Assembly: GCA_000421085.1 (NCBI GenBank) | Contig: ATWE01000014.1 | Location: forward strand, 62,001-126,000 | DNA from: Ensifer sp. USDA 6670 | Lineage (GTDB): Bacteria > Pseudomonadota > Alphaproteobacteria > Rhizobiales > Rhizobiaceae | DNA length: 64,000 bases | Direction of reading: 5' to 3' | Shown: piece after piece, positions 15,951 to 24,535 of the stretch | How positions within the stretch are numbered: position 1 is the stretch's first letter | Layout of the letters: each line of letters opens with the position of its first letter | Made by a program: the position numbers and the translations under genes | Notes under the pieces: model-generated | The model's input: only the letters and a program-made list of their open reading frames with translations | Told to the model about the DNA's origin: nothing | The model's database searches: none

Positions 15951-16778
15951 TCAGGTTTCGATGAACTCGAGCAGATCTGCGTTGAACCGGTCCTGATGGG
16001 TCTGCGTCAAACCATGATCGGCGCCCTCGTAGACCTTCAGAACGGCTTGTCTGACGATCTTGACGGTGGCACGTGCCGAGGCGCCGATCGGCACGATCTG
16101 GTCGTCGTCTCCGTGGAGCACCAGGGTTGGCTTGTCGAACTTCGCCAGGTCGGCGTTGAAGTCGCTTTCGGAGAAGGCGCGGATGCTGTCGAGCTGGCCC
16201 TTGAGGCCGCCCATCATGCCCTGCAGCCAGAAGCTCTCGCGGATTCCCTCGGAGATGGCGGCACCCTCGCGGTTGTAGCCGTAGAAGGGGATCGTCAGAT
16301 CCCTGAAGAATTGCGAGCGGTCGTCGTATGTGCCCTTGCGAATTCCGTCGAAGACGTCGATCGGCAGCCCGCCGGGGTTGGCCTCGGTTTTCAGCATAAG
16401 CGGCGGCACCGCGCCGATCAGTGCCACCTTCGCCACGCGCCCGGTGCCGTGCCGGCCGACGTAACGGGTAACCTCGCCGCCGCCTGTCGAATGCCCGACA
16501 AGGATCACGTTTCGCAAGTCCAACGCCTCGATCAATTCGGCAAGGTCGTCGGCGTACTGGTCCATGGTGTTGCTGTCCCACACCTGGTCCGAGCGGCCGT
16601 GGCTGCGGCGGTCGTGAGCGATGACGCGGTAGCCCTTGTTTGCAAAGAAGACCATCTGCGCATCCCATACGTCGGCCGTGAGCGGCCAGCCATGGGAGAA
16701 GAGGATGGGTTGAGCATTGCGCGCGCCCCAGTCCTTGTGGAAGATGCGGGTGCCGTCCTTAGTGGTGATCGTAGCCAT
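15951..16778 (-). CDS. Alpha/beta hydrolase (non-heme chloroperoxidase/arylesterase family)
   Basis: A 275-residue alpha/beta hydrolase. The oxyanion region is [19 protein letters not shown], the nucleophile serine is in [10 protein letters not shown], the acid is probably in [12 protein letters not shown], and the histidine is in [10 protein letters not shown]. The pattern matches the cofactor-free chloroperoxidase/arylesterase group. ATG 16778 is chosen over the ATG nine bases upstream, because AAAGGA would then be only one base away. It is divergent from a GlxA-type regulator at 16927, which probably controls it through the 148-bp shared region. Confidence 0.92.
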   Translation of the reverse strand: MATITTKDGTRIFHKDWGARNAQPILFSHGWPLTADVWDAQMVFFANKGYRVIAHDRRSHGRSDQVWDSNTMDQYADDLAELIEALDLRNVILVGHSTGGGEVTRYVGRHGTGRVAKVALIGAVPPLMLKTEANPGGLPIDVFDGIRKGTYDDRSQFFRDLTIPFYGYNREGAAISEGIRESFWLQGMMGGLKGQLDSIRAFSESDFNADLAKFDKPTLVLHGDDDQIVPIGASARATVKIVRQAVLKVYEGADHGLTQTHQDRFNADLLEFIET

Positions 16779-16926
16779 TTTCTTCATCCTTTCAGCGGGT
16801 TGGAAGCTTGCCGGGTGGCGTGCTGTACTTGCCGCGCCCCGTGCTTGAAGAATTAGGACGATTGCGAAATGATCGGGATTGGCGGATCGGACATTAGGCG
16901 GGCCGAAACCGACAAAGAGGGGCGAC

Positions 16927-17916
16927 ATGGCGAAGGGACGAGCACTGCCATCGAGAGCCGAGATCGGCCTCATGCTTTATCCGGGTTGCCAGATGGCAAT
17001 GGTCCACGGCATGACGGATCTCATCGGCATAGCCTGTCAGTTCTCCGCCGAGCGCGGCGGACCGGTGGCGCGGGTCAGTCACTGGAGGCTTCAGGACGAC
17101 GGCTGTCTTGCGCGATGTTTCGACACCCATCCCGAACTCGGGTCGAGGCAAGCGCCGGAGATCCTGCTTGTCCCCGGCCGGCTGACGGGACCTATGGAGG
17201 CAGAGGAGGCAGCGCCCTATGCGCGCTGGCTGCTCGACCGGCATGCCCATGGCGCGACGTTGGCATCGACTTGCGGCGGGACCTTCGTGCTTGCGACGAC
17301 TGGCCTGCTCAAGGGTCGCCCGGCGACGACGCACTGGCTGTTCGCGAACGCCTTCCGCGACCGTTTCCCCGATGTCCGGCTCGATCCGGACAAGATCGTC
17401 ATCGAGGACGGCGATATCATCACTGCCGGCGGCCTCATGGCGTGGACCGACCTCGGCATGCGCCTCGTGGACCGTCTGTTCGGTCCGACGGTCACGGTTG
17501 AGACCGGGCGCTTCCTGCTCATCGATCCGGCCGGCCGCGAGCAGCGGCACTATTCCAGCTTTTCGCCGCGTCTCAATCACGGTGACGAGGCGATTCTCAA
17601 GGTGCAGCATTGGCTGCAGGCGCGCGAGGCCCGCGCCGTCAGCGTCGCGGAGATGGCCAAAGTGGTGGCGATGGAGGAGCGCACGTTCCTGCGCCGTTTC
17701 AAGGCGGCGACCGGAATGAAGCCGATCGAATATGCGCAGCATCTGCGCGTCGGCAAGGCGCGTGAGCTCCTGGAGTTCACCAAGCGCTCGGTCGAACAGA
17801 TCGCCTGGTCCGTCGGTTACGAGGATGCGGCAGCCTTCCGCAAGCTGTTCCACCGCATCGTCGGGCTGTCGCCGGGCGACTACCGGCACCGTTTCGCCGT
17901 AGCGGCTGCCGGATAG
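16927..17916 (+). CDS. GlxA-family transcriptional regulator (DJ-1/PfpI + AraC HTH)
   Basis: A 329-residue regulator. The N-terminal half is a DJ-1/PfpI amidotransferase-like domain ([20 protein letters not shown]; the nucleophile-elbow cysteine is in [16 protein letters not shown]). The C-terminal 100 residues are a double AraC HTH ([20 protein letters not shown], then [20 protein letters not shown]). ATG 16927 is preceded by GAGGGG; the frame from 16879 adds a leader without a ribosome binding site. It is likely an activator of the divergent hydrolase gene and perhaps of itself. Confidence 0.92.
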   Translation: MAKGRALPSRAEIGLMLYPGCQMAMVHGMTDLIGIACQFSAERGGPVARVSHWRLQDDGCLARCFDTHPELGSRQAPEILLVPGRLTGPMEAEEAAPYARWLLDRHAHGATLASTCGGTFVLATTGLLKGRPATTHWLFANAFRDRFPDVRLDPDKIVIEDGDIITAGGLMAWTDLGMRLVDRLFGPTVTVETGRFLLIDPAGREQRHYSSFSPRLNHGDEAILKVQHWLQAREARAVSVAEMAKVVAMEERTFLRRFKAATGMKPIEYAQHLRVGKARELLEFTKRSVEQIAWSVGYEDAAAFRKLFHRIVGLSPGDYRHRFAVAAAG

Positions 17917-18319
17917 CTTGCCCGGTGGGCGGGGGCCGGCCGGCGTCGTTTTTTGCGCCCGCGGCTGCGGAACAAATTTTCGTCTGAAGAATTAACAGGT
18001 GTCGCTTCTGTCCCCCAGCGACATTCAGGACCCCAACCTGTTGCAGTGCCCGCGTCATCCCCTGCGCGGGCACTCGCATGTCTGCGGAACGAATCCCCGC
18101 CGGCCCGCGGTGGCGACGCAAGCGAGACCCCGCCAAAGCGGCGAGGCCCCGCCTCAAGTGTCGCTGAAAAGGTCTAGGTCCTTGTATAGGTGGGAAGCCA
18201 GGAAGCTAGAGTGTCACCCGCGTCCATCTATAGGACCTTGGTCCGACCCCGTAAGGGCAAAGGTCTTAGGGCCGTTGCCAGCTGTGTCTCAGGGTCCATA
18301 TTGCAGCATTCGCGCCGCT

Positions 18320-18373
18320 GGAGCCTGGAGCGGAACGTGTACGGTCTGAAGCCGGCATTCCGCTCCAGGCTCC
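18320..18373. repeat. 16-bp inverted repeat (hairpin)
   Basis: GGAGCCTGGAGCGGAA at 18320-18335 and its exact complement at 18358-18373, with a 22-nt loop. There is no T-run, so it is more likely a repeat element or a transcript-stabilising hairpin than a simple terminator. Confidence 0.6.
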
Positions 18374-18379
18374 TTGCAC

Positions 18380-18428
18380 GATCACGTTCCATGATTTTGG
18401 GTCGACGGGGCCTAAAGTCATCGTGATC
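18380..18428. repeat. Palindromic intergenic mosaic repeat, copy A
   Basis: Starts GATCACGTTCCATGATTTTG and ends AAAGTCATCGTGATC; the two halves are imperfect inverted repeats around GTCGAC. A close copy is at 33809-33855. Dispersed elements of this kind (RIME-like) are known in Rhizobium and Sinorhizobium. Confidence 0.65.
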
Positions 18429-18465
18429 TCGGCAGGGGAACAACTCAACCGGATGGATCTCTCCC

Positions 18466-18864
18466 ATGGCATTGTCGGACTACGGACGGAACAACACTGT
18501 TTCTGAAACGTGTCTCAGGACGCTCGCCCACCCGTTGACGAACCTGATGTGCATTATCGCGGCCGTGTCGATCGCCGCTTTCGCGAGCGTACCGACGGGC
18601 ATTCCCCCATATGTGCTCGCGCCGATCGGTTTCATGCTGGTGATCCTGATCGACCCTGCAGAAATTGCATCTAGATTGAAGGCGCGCTCTCCAAGCCGGG
18701 GCGCCACGGCCGGCCGCTCGGAATCGGCGGCCGACGGCTGGCAGGCCAGCGGAAACGGTTGGAGCCTTACATTCCAACGCAAACGCGGCCTGACGAGAGG
18801 AGCGGCTCGGTCGAATATCGCCGCCGCTGCAAGGGACCGCGCGGCCGATAGCTGCCGCCGCTGA
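18466..18864 (+). CDS. Hypothetical protein with two N-terminal hydrophobic segments
   Basis: A 132-codon frame. Residues 25-62 are hydrophobic (LTNLMCIIAAVSIAAFASV and YVLAPIGFMLVILI) and would form one or two membrane helices; the rest is Arg/Ala/Ser-rich and could be out-of-frame noise. ATG 18466 lacks a clear ribosome binding site. It lies in front of the sigma-54 promoter of the TAXI operon. I cannot exclude that it is a remnant or no gene. Confidence 0.35.
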   Translation: MALSDYGRNNTVSETCLRTLAHPLTNLMCIIAAVSIAAFASVPTGIPPYVLAPIGFMLVILIDPAEIASRLKARSPSRGATAGRSESAADGWQASGNGWSLTFQRKRGLTRGAARSNIAAAARDRAADSCRR

Positions 18865-19034
18865 AATCAAACCTTCGGCAGCGCGTCGCCGAAAGGCCGG
18901 CGTTGACGCAGGATTTCGTCTCGAGGGCAGCCGGTTGGCGAATTCTTGCCGCCACCCGTCCCGCAATCAGGCAGGATTCCGCTTGCTATGGCGGAGTTGT
19001 CGGCTGTACCTCCACAGAATCCATCATTTAGAGT

Positions 19035-19050
19035 TGGCCTATCTCTTGCT
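19035..19050 (+). promoter_or_regulatory. Sigma-54 promoter of the TAXI-TRAP operon
   Basis: TGGCCTATCTCTTGCT places GG at -24 and GC at -12 with the obligatory 10-nt interval of the consensus TGGCAC-N5-TTGC. It lies 73 nt before the GTG of the receptor gene, whose operon encodes a DctD-like sigma-54 activator with an intact GAFTGA motif. Confidence 0.75.
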
Positions 19051-19122
19051 AGAGTAGCGTCGCGGCCCGTTTCCGGAGTGACGGTCTTCCGCACAAGGTT
19101 TGAATGATTGGGAGGAATTTCT

Positions 19123-20079
19123 GTGAATCCAATAGTGAAACGCGCCGCCATCGCGGCGATCGCAAGCACGTCCATGGCCCTTTCCGCGGCGTCGGCAGGC
19201 GCAGCCGAGTTCATCAACATCCTGACTGGCGGCACTTCCGGGGTCTACTACCCGCTCGGCGTCGCGCTTTCGAAGATCTATGGCGACAAGATCGAAGGCG
19301 TACGCACACAGGTGCAGGCGACCAAGGCTTCGGTCGAGAATCTAAACCTCCTGCAACAGGGACGCGGCGAGATCGCCTTCTCGCTCGGCGATTCGGTCAA
19401 GCTTGCCTGGGAAGGCAACGCGGATGCCGGCTTCAAGGCACCGCTCGACAAGCTGCGCGGCATCGCCGCCATCTATCCGAATTATATCCAGATCATGGCG
19501 TCGAAGGAATCGGGCATCAAGACCGTCGCCGATCTCAAGGGCAAGAGCCTTTCCGTCGGCGCACCGAAGTCGGGCACGGAATTGAACGCGCGGGCGATCC
19601 TCGGCGCCGCAGGCATGAGCTATGACGATCTCGGCAAGACCGAGTACCTGCCCTTCGCCGAATCCGTCGAGCTGATGAAGAATCGGCAGCTCGACGCGAC
19701 GCTGCAGTCGGCCGGCCTTGGCGTCTCTTCGTTCAAGGACCTGGCAACCTCGCTCGACGTACAGATGGTCGCCGTCCCCGAAGAGATCGCCACCAAGCTC
19801 GGCGCGCCCTACATCGCCGCGACCGTTCCCGCCGGCACCTATCAGGGCCAGGATAGCGACGTGCAGACGGTCGCGGTCGTCAACTTTCTCGTTACCCATT
19901 CGGAGGTTTCCGACGAAGCCGCCTATCAGATGACGAAGCAGCTCTTCGAGAACATCCCCGCGTTGACCGCGGCTCACAAGGCCGCGGAGAATATCCGCCT
20001 CGAGGAGGCACTCAAGGGCATGCCTATTCCTCTCCACCCCGGTGCCGAGCGTTACTACAAGGAAAAAGGGCTGCTCTGA
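19123..20079 (+). CDS. TAXI-family TRAP transporter solute receptor
   Basis: A 318-residue periplasmic receptor of the TAXI class. The signal peptide ends near SAASAGAAEF; the mature start FINILTGGTSGVYYPLGVAL is the TAXI hallmark, with LNLLQQGRGEIAFSLGDSV and LSVGAPKSGTELNARAIL following. GTG 19123 is chosen because GGGAGGA lies 7-8 nt upstream; a TTG at 19108 would overlap that site. It is first in an operon with the fused permease, a DUF1850 protein and a two-component system. The ligand is unknown; TAXI receptors with known ligands bind glutamate/glutamine or carboxylates. Confidence 0.94.
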   Translation: MNPIVKRAAIAAIASTSMALSAASAGAAEFINILTGGTSGVYYPLGVALSKIYGDKIEGVRTQVQATKASVENLNLLQQGRGEIAFSLGDSVKLAWEGNADAGFKAPLDKLRGIAAIYPNYIQIMASKESGIKTVADLKGKSLSVGAPKSGTELNARAILGAAGMSYDDLGKTEYLPFAESVELMKNRQLDATLQSAGLGVSSFKDLATSLDVQMVAVPEEIATKLGAPYIAATVPAGTYQGQDSDVQTVAVVNFLVTHSEVSDEAAYQMTKQLFENIPALTAAHKAAENIRLEEALKGMPIPLHPGAERYYKEKGLL

Positions 20080-20193
20080 CGCCCGCCGCCCGAAACCGCA
20101 ATGCGGTTTCAAAACGAAGGGCAGGCAACACCCTGAAGCGCGTCGCGGAATTCGGCCAAACGCGGCGGGCTTCAGGAATTCGGGGGAGGAATC

Positions 20194-22308
20194 ATGATCG
20201 ACCATACCAATGAACAAAGCAGAGCTGCGTCAGCGGAACTGCACCGGCACGACGCCTTGACCCGGGCGTTTCCAGCGACATGGGACGGCCGCGTCCTGTT
20301 CGCGATCGCATTTGCCTTTTCAGTGTTCCAGATCGCCACCGCGGCGCACATGCTCGACTTGCCGAGCCAGATCGTGCGGGCGGTTCACGTCGGATTTGTC
20401 ACGGTCCTCGTATTTCCCTTGCTGGCGGCGATGGGCGGCGGAGGGGTAGCAAAGATCGTCGCCTGGGGTCTTGCTTTTCTTGGCGCAGCGGTCGCCTTTT
20501 ACCAATGCTTCGAATATGCGGAGCTGCTGGTGCGTGCAGGCGACCCACTGCCGCGCGACATCGTTTTCGGGGTCGTCGCGCTCGCCGTCGTCTTTGCCGC
20601 CGCCTGGGCGCTGATGGGGCCGGCCCTGCCGATCATTTCCGGCGTGTTCCTGGCCTATAGCCTGTTGGGCGAATATCTGCCGCCGCCGTTCGACCACCGC
20701 GGTTACGACTTTTCGCAGGTGATCGACCATATGGCCTATGGCACGGAGGGCATCTACGGCATCCCGACTTTCGTCTCCTCGACCTATATTTTCCTTTTCA
20801 TCCTGTTCGGCGCCTTCCTCGAGAAGGCCGGCATGATCCGGCTCTTCAACGATGTCTCGTTGAGCTTCGTCGGGCACAAGCGCGGCGGAGCCGCGAAGGT
20901 AGCGATCATTTCCTCCGGCCTGATGGGCACCATTTCTGGTTCCGGCGTCGCGAATGTGGTGACGACCGGGCAATTCACCATCCCCCTGATGAAAAAGTTC
21001 GGCTATCGGGCGGCCTTTGCAGGCGGCGTCGAGGCAACGGCCTCGATGGGCGGGCAGATCATGCCGCCTGTAATGGGCGCGGTCGCCTTCATTATGGCCG
21101 AGACGCTCGGCGTCGAATATTACGAGATCGTCAAGGCCGCGGTCATACCGGCGATCCTCTATTTCGCTTCCGCCTTCTGGATGGTCCATCTCGAAGCCGG
21201 CAAGCACGGGCTGCTCGGCCTGCCCAAGGACCAGCTGCCTTCGGCCAAGGCGGCAATCCTCGAACAGTGGCATCTGATCCTGCCGCTCGCCGCGCTCGTC
21301 TGGCTGCTTTTCTCCGGCTATACGCCGCTTTTCGCCGGTACGGTCGGCCTCGCCTTCACCGGCCTTCTGATCCTCGGCAGTTCGCTCGCGCTCGGCCTTC
21401 CCGCCGGTGTCATACGCATCATCTTCTGGGTCGGCCTCGGCCTCGTGGCGGCCGCCTTCTTCCAGTTCGGCATCGGCGTGATCGTCGCAGCGCTGGCGCT
21501 GCTGATTGCCGGCAACGCCTTCCTGAAGGGCGGCCGGGAAACCCTGTTGATATGCCGCGACGCGCTTGCCGAAGGGGCGAAGACGGCCCTTCCGGTGGCG
21601 ATCGCCTGCGCGCTCGTCGGCGTGATCATCGGTACGATGACGCTGACCGGAGCGGCCAATACCTTCGGCCAGTTCATCGTCTCGGTCGGCGGCAAGAGTC
21701 TCTTCCTGTCGCTGCTCCTGACTATGGTAACCTGCCTCGTGCTGGGCATGGGCATTCCGACCATCCCGAACTACATCATCACCTCGTCGATCGCCGGACC
21801 CGCGCTTCTGGAACTCGGCGTGCCGCTTATCGTCAGTCACATGTTCGTCTTCTATTTCGGCATTCTTGCCGATTTGACCCCGCCGGTGGCGCTTGCCTGT
21901 TTCGCGGCGGCACCGATTGCGCGGGAGAGCGGGCTGAAGATCTCGATCCAGGCGATCAAGGTGGCGGCGGCCGGCTTCGTCATTCCCTTCATGGCCGTCT
22001 ATTCGCCGGCGCTGATGCTGCAGGATGGCGGTGCGATGGCCGCATCCATCGGCTTTCCGGCTGCCGTCGCCTATATCGTCGTCAAGACCGGCCTGGCGAT
22101 CGCGCTCTGGGGTGCTGCCGTGGTGGGCTTCGCCGCCGTTCGGCTCGGGGTTTTCGAGCGGGTCCTCGCGGCGGCGGCCGCATTCACGCTGCTGGCGGCG
22201 CTGCCGATCACCGATGAGGTCGGCTTTGCACTCTCCGCGGCCTTCGCCTTCTTGATCTGGCGGCGCGTCCGTCAGGCCGCTGGAAGGCAGAAGGCAGAAC
22301 CGGCATGA
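20194..22308 (+). CDS. TRAP transporter fused permease (DctQM, TAXI type)
   Basis: A 704-residue membrane protein that combines the small DctQ-like and large DctM-like subunits. About 17 hydrophobic segments are visible. The first 170 residues correspond to the Q part; the M part carries MGTISGSGVANVVTTGQFTI and EATASMGGQIMPPVMGAVAF in one half and VLGMGIPTIPNYIITSSIA with TPPVALACFAAAPIA in the other, all diagnostic of the family. ATG 20194 follows GGGGGAGGAATC. It uses an ion gradient to import the substrate delivered by the receptor at 19123. Confidence 0.95.
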   Translation: MIDHTNEQSRAASAELHRHDALTRAFPATWDGRVLFAIAFAFSVFQIATAAHMLDLPSQIVRAVHVGFVTVLVFPLLAAMGGGGVAKIVAWGLAFLGAAVAFYQCFEYAELLVRAGDPLPRDIVFGVVALAVVFAAAWALMGPALPIISGVFLAYSLLGEYLPPPFDHRGYDFSQVIDHMAYGTEGIYGIPTFVSSTYIFLFILFGAFLEKAGMIRLFNDVSLSFVGHKRGGAAKVAIISSGLMGTISGSGVANVVTTGQFTIPLMKKFGYRAAFAGGVEATASMGGQIMPPVMGAVAFIMAETLGVEYYEIVKAAVIPAILYFASAFWMVHLEAGKHGLLGLPKDQLPSAKAAILEQWHLILPLAALVWLLFSGYTPLFAGTVGLAFTGLLILGSSLALGLPAGVIRIIFWVGLGLVAAAFFQFGIGVIVAALALLIAGNAFLKGGRETLLICRDALAEGAKTALPVAIACALVGVIIGTMTLTGAANTFGQFIVSVGGKSLFLSLLLTMVTCLVLGMGIPTIPNYIITSSIAGPALLELGVPLIVSHMFVFYFGILADLTPPVALACFAAAPIARESGLKISIQAIKVAAAGFVIPFMAVYSPALMLQDGGAMAASIGFPAAVAYIVVKTGLAIALWGAAVVGFAAVRLGVFERVLAAAAAFTLLAALPITDEVGFALSAAFAFLIWRRVRQAAGRQKAEPA

Positions 22309-22679
22309 GTGCTCTTGCCTGCATCGTCGGCGGCAAGGCTGTCGCCGTTGCTGCGGGTGTCTTCACCCTCGGCTGGACCCATTCGGTCGAGAAGACCGAA
22401 TGGCAGGAGCGTTGGGCCGTCACCGCCGAGGGTTTCGTTCTCGAGGAGGCGCGCGTGCAGGGCTCGGGTGCGGGAATGGAGCCGGGAGAGAATGCCCGCC
22501 GCCAGGGTCGCTGGTGGGTCTGGACGCCCGACCTGCCGCCGCTTCCCGAACTCGTTCTGGCCGCCTCCGGGGCGACCGTCTCCGGCTGGATGCTTTGCGA
22601 TGCCGCCGGCTGCCGCGAACTCGCGGCGCAAAGCCAGGAACCCATCGTCCTGCGGCCATGCGGCAGCCCGAAGCCATAG
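22305..22679 (+). CDS. DUF1850 domain protein
   Basis: A 124-residue protein typical of DUF1850, a small family almost always found beside TAXI-type fused TRAP permeases. Features: FTLGWTHSVEKTEWQERWAV near residue 20 and EARVQGSGAGMEPGENARRQ, both family signatures, plus a C-terminal CDAAGC motif that could bind metal or form a disulfide. An N-terminal hydrophobic stretch (ACIVGGKAVAVAAGVF) may be a short signal or anchor. The start overlaps the permease stop (ATGA), so it is translationally coupled. The role is unknown, presumably accessory to transport. Confidence 0.88.
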   Translation: MSALACIVGGKAVAVAAGVFTLGWTHSVEKTEWQERWAVTAEGFVLEEARVQGSGAGMEPGENARRQGRWWVWTPDLPPLPELVLAASGATVSGWMLCDAAGCRELAAQSQEPIVLRPCGSPKP

Positions 22680-22726
22680 GGCCGTCGCCTAGGAGAAAAA
22701 CGGTCAGGAGGAATGACGCCACGGCA

Positions 22727-24535
22727 ATGATGCGCAACATCGGCAAAATGACGGCCCTGATGCTGGTCTTGACCGGCATCGCGCCCTTCGTGGCCTATCA
22801 TCTGGCGCTCGGTGCGGCGATCTCCTCCTTGGAGGGGCAGTTGCAGCGAAGCCTCGTCGTGACGAACCGCGCGATCGAGACGGAGATCGAGCGCTTCCGC
22901 TATCTGCCGCTGGTTCTCGGAGAGGATGCCCGTATACGCGCCCTTGCCCAAAGTGAACGGAGTCCTGAGGTCCTTGAAGCGGCAAATCGCTACCTCGAGA
23001 GAGTGGTGGCACAGGCGGGTGCGGCAGAGCTCTACGTACTCGACGAACGAGGCATCGCGCTGGCCGCCAGCAACTTCGCGACACCCGAGACTTTCGTCGG
23101 TCACGACTACAGCTTCAGGCCCTATTTCCAAGATGCGCTTCGCGCCGGCGAAGGCCGCTATTATGCGATCGGCGTCACCACGCGCAAACCGGGATATTTC
23201 CTGACCTCGAGGCTCGACGTGCCCGGCCGGCCGCCGATCATCGTCGTCGTGAAGGCGGATCTCCTGCCCTTCGAGGCGACCTGGAAGGCCGCAGGCATCC
23301 GAACAGCGATAGCCGATCGATGGGGCATTGTCTTTCTTTCCGGCAACCCGGACTGGAAATACCGCCCGCTCGTGCAGCTCTCGCCGGAGGCTTTGGCGCA
23401 GGTCGCGGAAGAAAGGAAATATGACGGAGCGGATGTGGCTGCGACGAGGCCGATCCTCCCTTCAAGCGTTGTGCGATTGCCATCCGCAGAAGCGGAAGCT
23501 TCGGCGATCCACGTGGAGGAGGGTCAGCTTCTGGCGAAATTCTCGATCCTCCACCCTGACGGTTGGCTGGTGCTGGCCGCGACGAGCACCGGCGACACCG
23601 GGAAGATTGCCGGCTTCTGGGCACTTGCCGCGCTGATCGCCGGTCTCCTCGCCACCGGCGCGCTGTACTTCGTCCAGCAGCGCGCGCTCATGATCCGGAC
23701 ACGCTTACGTCAGGGCGAGATTCTGGAGCGGAAGGTGGCGAAGCGAACCCGGGAACTCGCCCGGGAGATCGAAATGCGCAAGCAGACCGAAGACGAACTG
23801 CGCCACGCGCAGGAGGGGCTGGTTCATTCGGAGAAGATGGCCGCTCTCGGGCGGATGTCGACGGCGATCGTACACGAGGTCAGTCAGCCGCTTGCCGCTC
23901 TCGAAGCAACGCTTGCAACGGCCGGCGTTCTCCTCGAGAGAGGCGGCGCGGAAAAAGTCGGCGAACGGCTCCTCGGCGCCCGTGCGCTGGTCAAGCGGAT
24001 GCAGCGGACCGTCAAACATCTGAAGACCTTCGCCCGCAAGGGCGTCTCCGACCTGGAGCCGGTCGATATCGACCTCGCCGTTAGAAATGCGCTCGATCTC
24101 GCCGCACCCAGGGCCAAGGCGCTCGGCGTCGTCCCGTCCTATGATGCGTCCGGGCCGGCTACGTTCGTCACGGCCGTCGCGGTGAAGCTCGAACAGGTAA
24201 TGCTCAATCTCATCCTGAATGCGCTCGATGCCATCGATGGCCGAAAGGATGCCTCGGTCCTCATTCGCCGAACGGTGGAGGCGGGGCAGGTGAGCATCGC
24301 CGTCGTCGACAACGGGACAGGTATCGCGCCTGAGCACCGCGACCGCGTCGCCGAGCCCTTTTTCACGACAAAGCTGACGGGCGAGGGACTTGGCCTCGGT
24401 CTCGCCATCTCGACCGCGATCCTGCGCGAGTCCGGCGGCGAGATCACCTTTGCGGAAGCTCTCGGCGGCGGCACGGTGGTCACCGTTTCGATGCCGATCG
24501 TCGACCGCGCAGGACTTTCAGAGGCAGCCCAATGA
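22727..24535 (+). CDS. DctB-like sensor histidine kinase
   Basis: A 602-residue membrane kinase. A first helix (MTALMLVLTGIAPFVAYHLAL), a periplasmic double-PAS/Cache domain as in DctB (VLDERGIALAASNF, HDYSFRPYFQDALRAGEGRY), a second helix near residue 300, a coiled linker, then HisKA with H383 in IVHEVSQPLAAL and HATPase (EQVMLNLILNALDAI, VVDNGTGIAPEH, GEGLGLGLAIS). ATG 22727 is chosen; the best ribosome binding site (CAGGAGGA) instead serves a five-codon frame, MTPRQ, whose TGA overlaps this start (22713-22730), so reinitiation is possible. It should sense the transporter substrate. Confidence 0.92.
   Translation: MMRNIGKMTALMLVLTGIAPFVAYHLALGAAISSLEGQLQRSLVVTNRAIETEIERFRYLPLVLGEDARIRALAQSERSPEVLEAANRYLERVVAQAGAAELYVLDERGIALAASNFATPETFVGHDYSFRPYFQDALRAGEGRYYAIGVTTRKPGYFLTSRLDVPGRPPIIVVVKADLLPFEATWKAAGIRTAIADRWGIVFLSGNPDWKYRPLVQLSPEALAQVAEERKYDGADVAATRPILPSSVVRLPSAEAEASAIHVEEGQLLAKFSILHPDGWLVLAATSTGDTGKIAGFWALAALIAGLLATGALYFVQQRALMIRTRLRQGEILERKVAKRTRELAREIEMRKQTEDELRHAQEGLVHSEKMAALGRMSTAIVHEVSQPLAALEATLATAGVLLERGGAEKVGERLLGARALVKRMQRTVKHLKTFARKGVSDLEPVDIDLAVRNALDLAAPRAKALGVVPSYDASGPATFVTAVAVKLEQVMLNLILNALDAIDGRKDASVLIRRTVEAGQVSIAVVDNGTGIAPEHRDRVAEPFFTTKLTGEGLGLGLAISTAILRESGGEITFAEALGGGTVVTVSMPIVDRAGLSEAAQ

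Larger units (their letters stand above)
17917..18465. other. Structured intergenic region with repeat elements
   Basis: About 550 bases without a supported gene. It holds a 9-bp GC hairpin (18046-18054 / 18065-18073), a C- and G-rich stretch to 18175, a 16-bp inverted repeat (18320-18335 / 18358-18373) and a palindromic mosaic repeat (18380-18428). The first part, from TCGCTTCTGTCCCCCAGCG onward, has the look of the dispersed intergenic elements of Sinorhizobium (from memory). Confidence 0.55.

Noticed and set aside
20320-21840. Leftward frame of 506 codons inside the TRAP permease gene
   Set aside because: Asp/Glu/Arg-rich low-complexity translation typical of antisense of membrane-protein codons.
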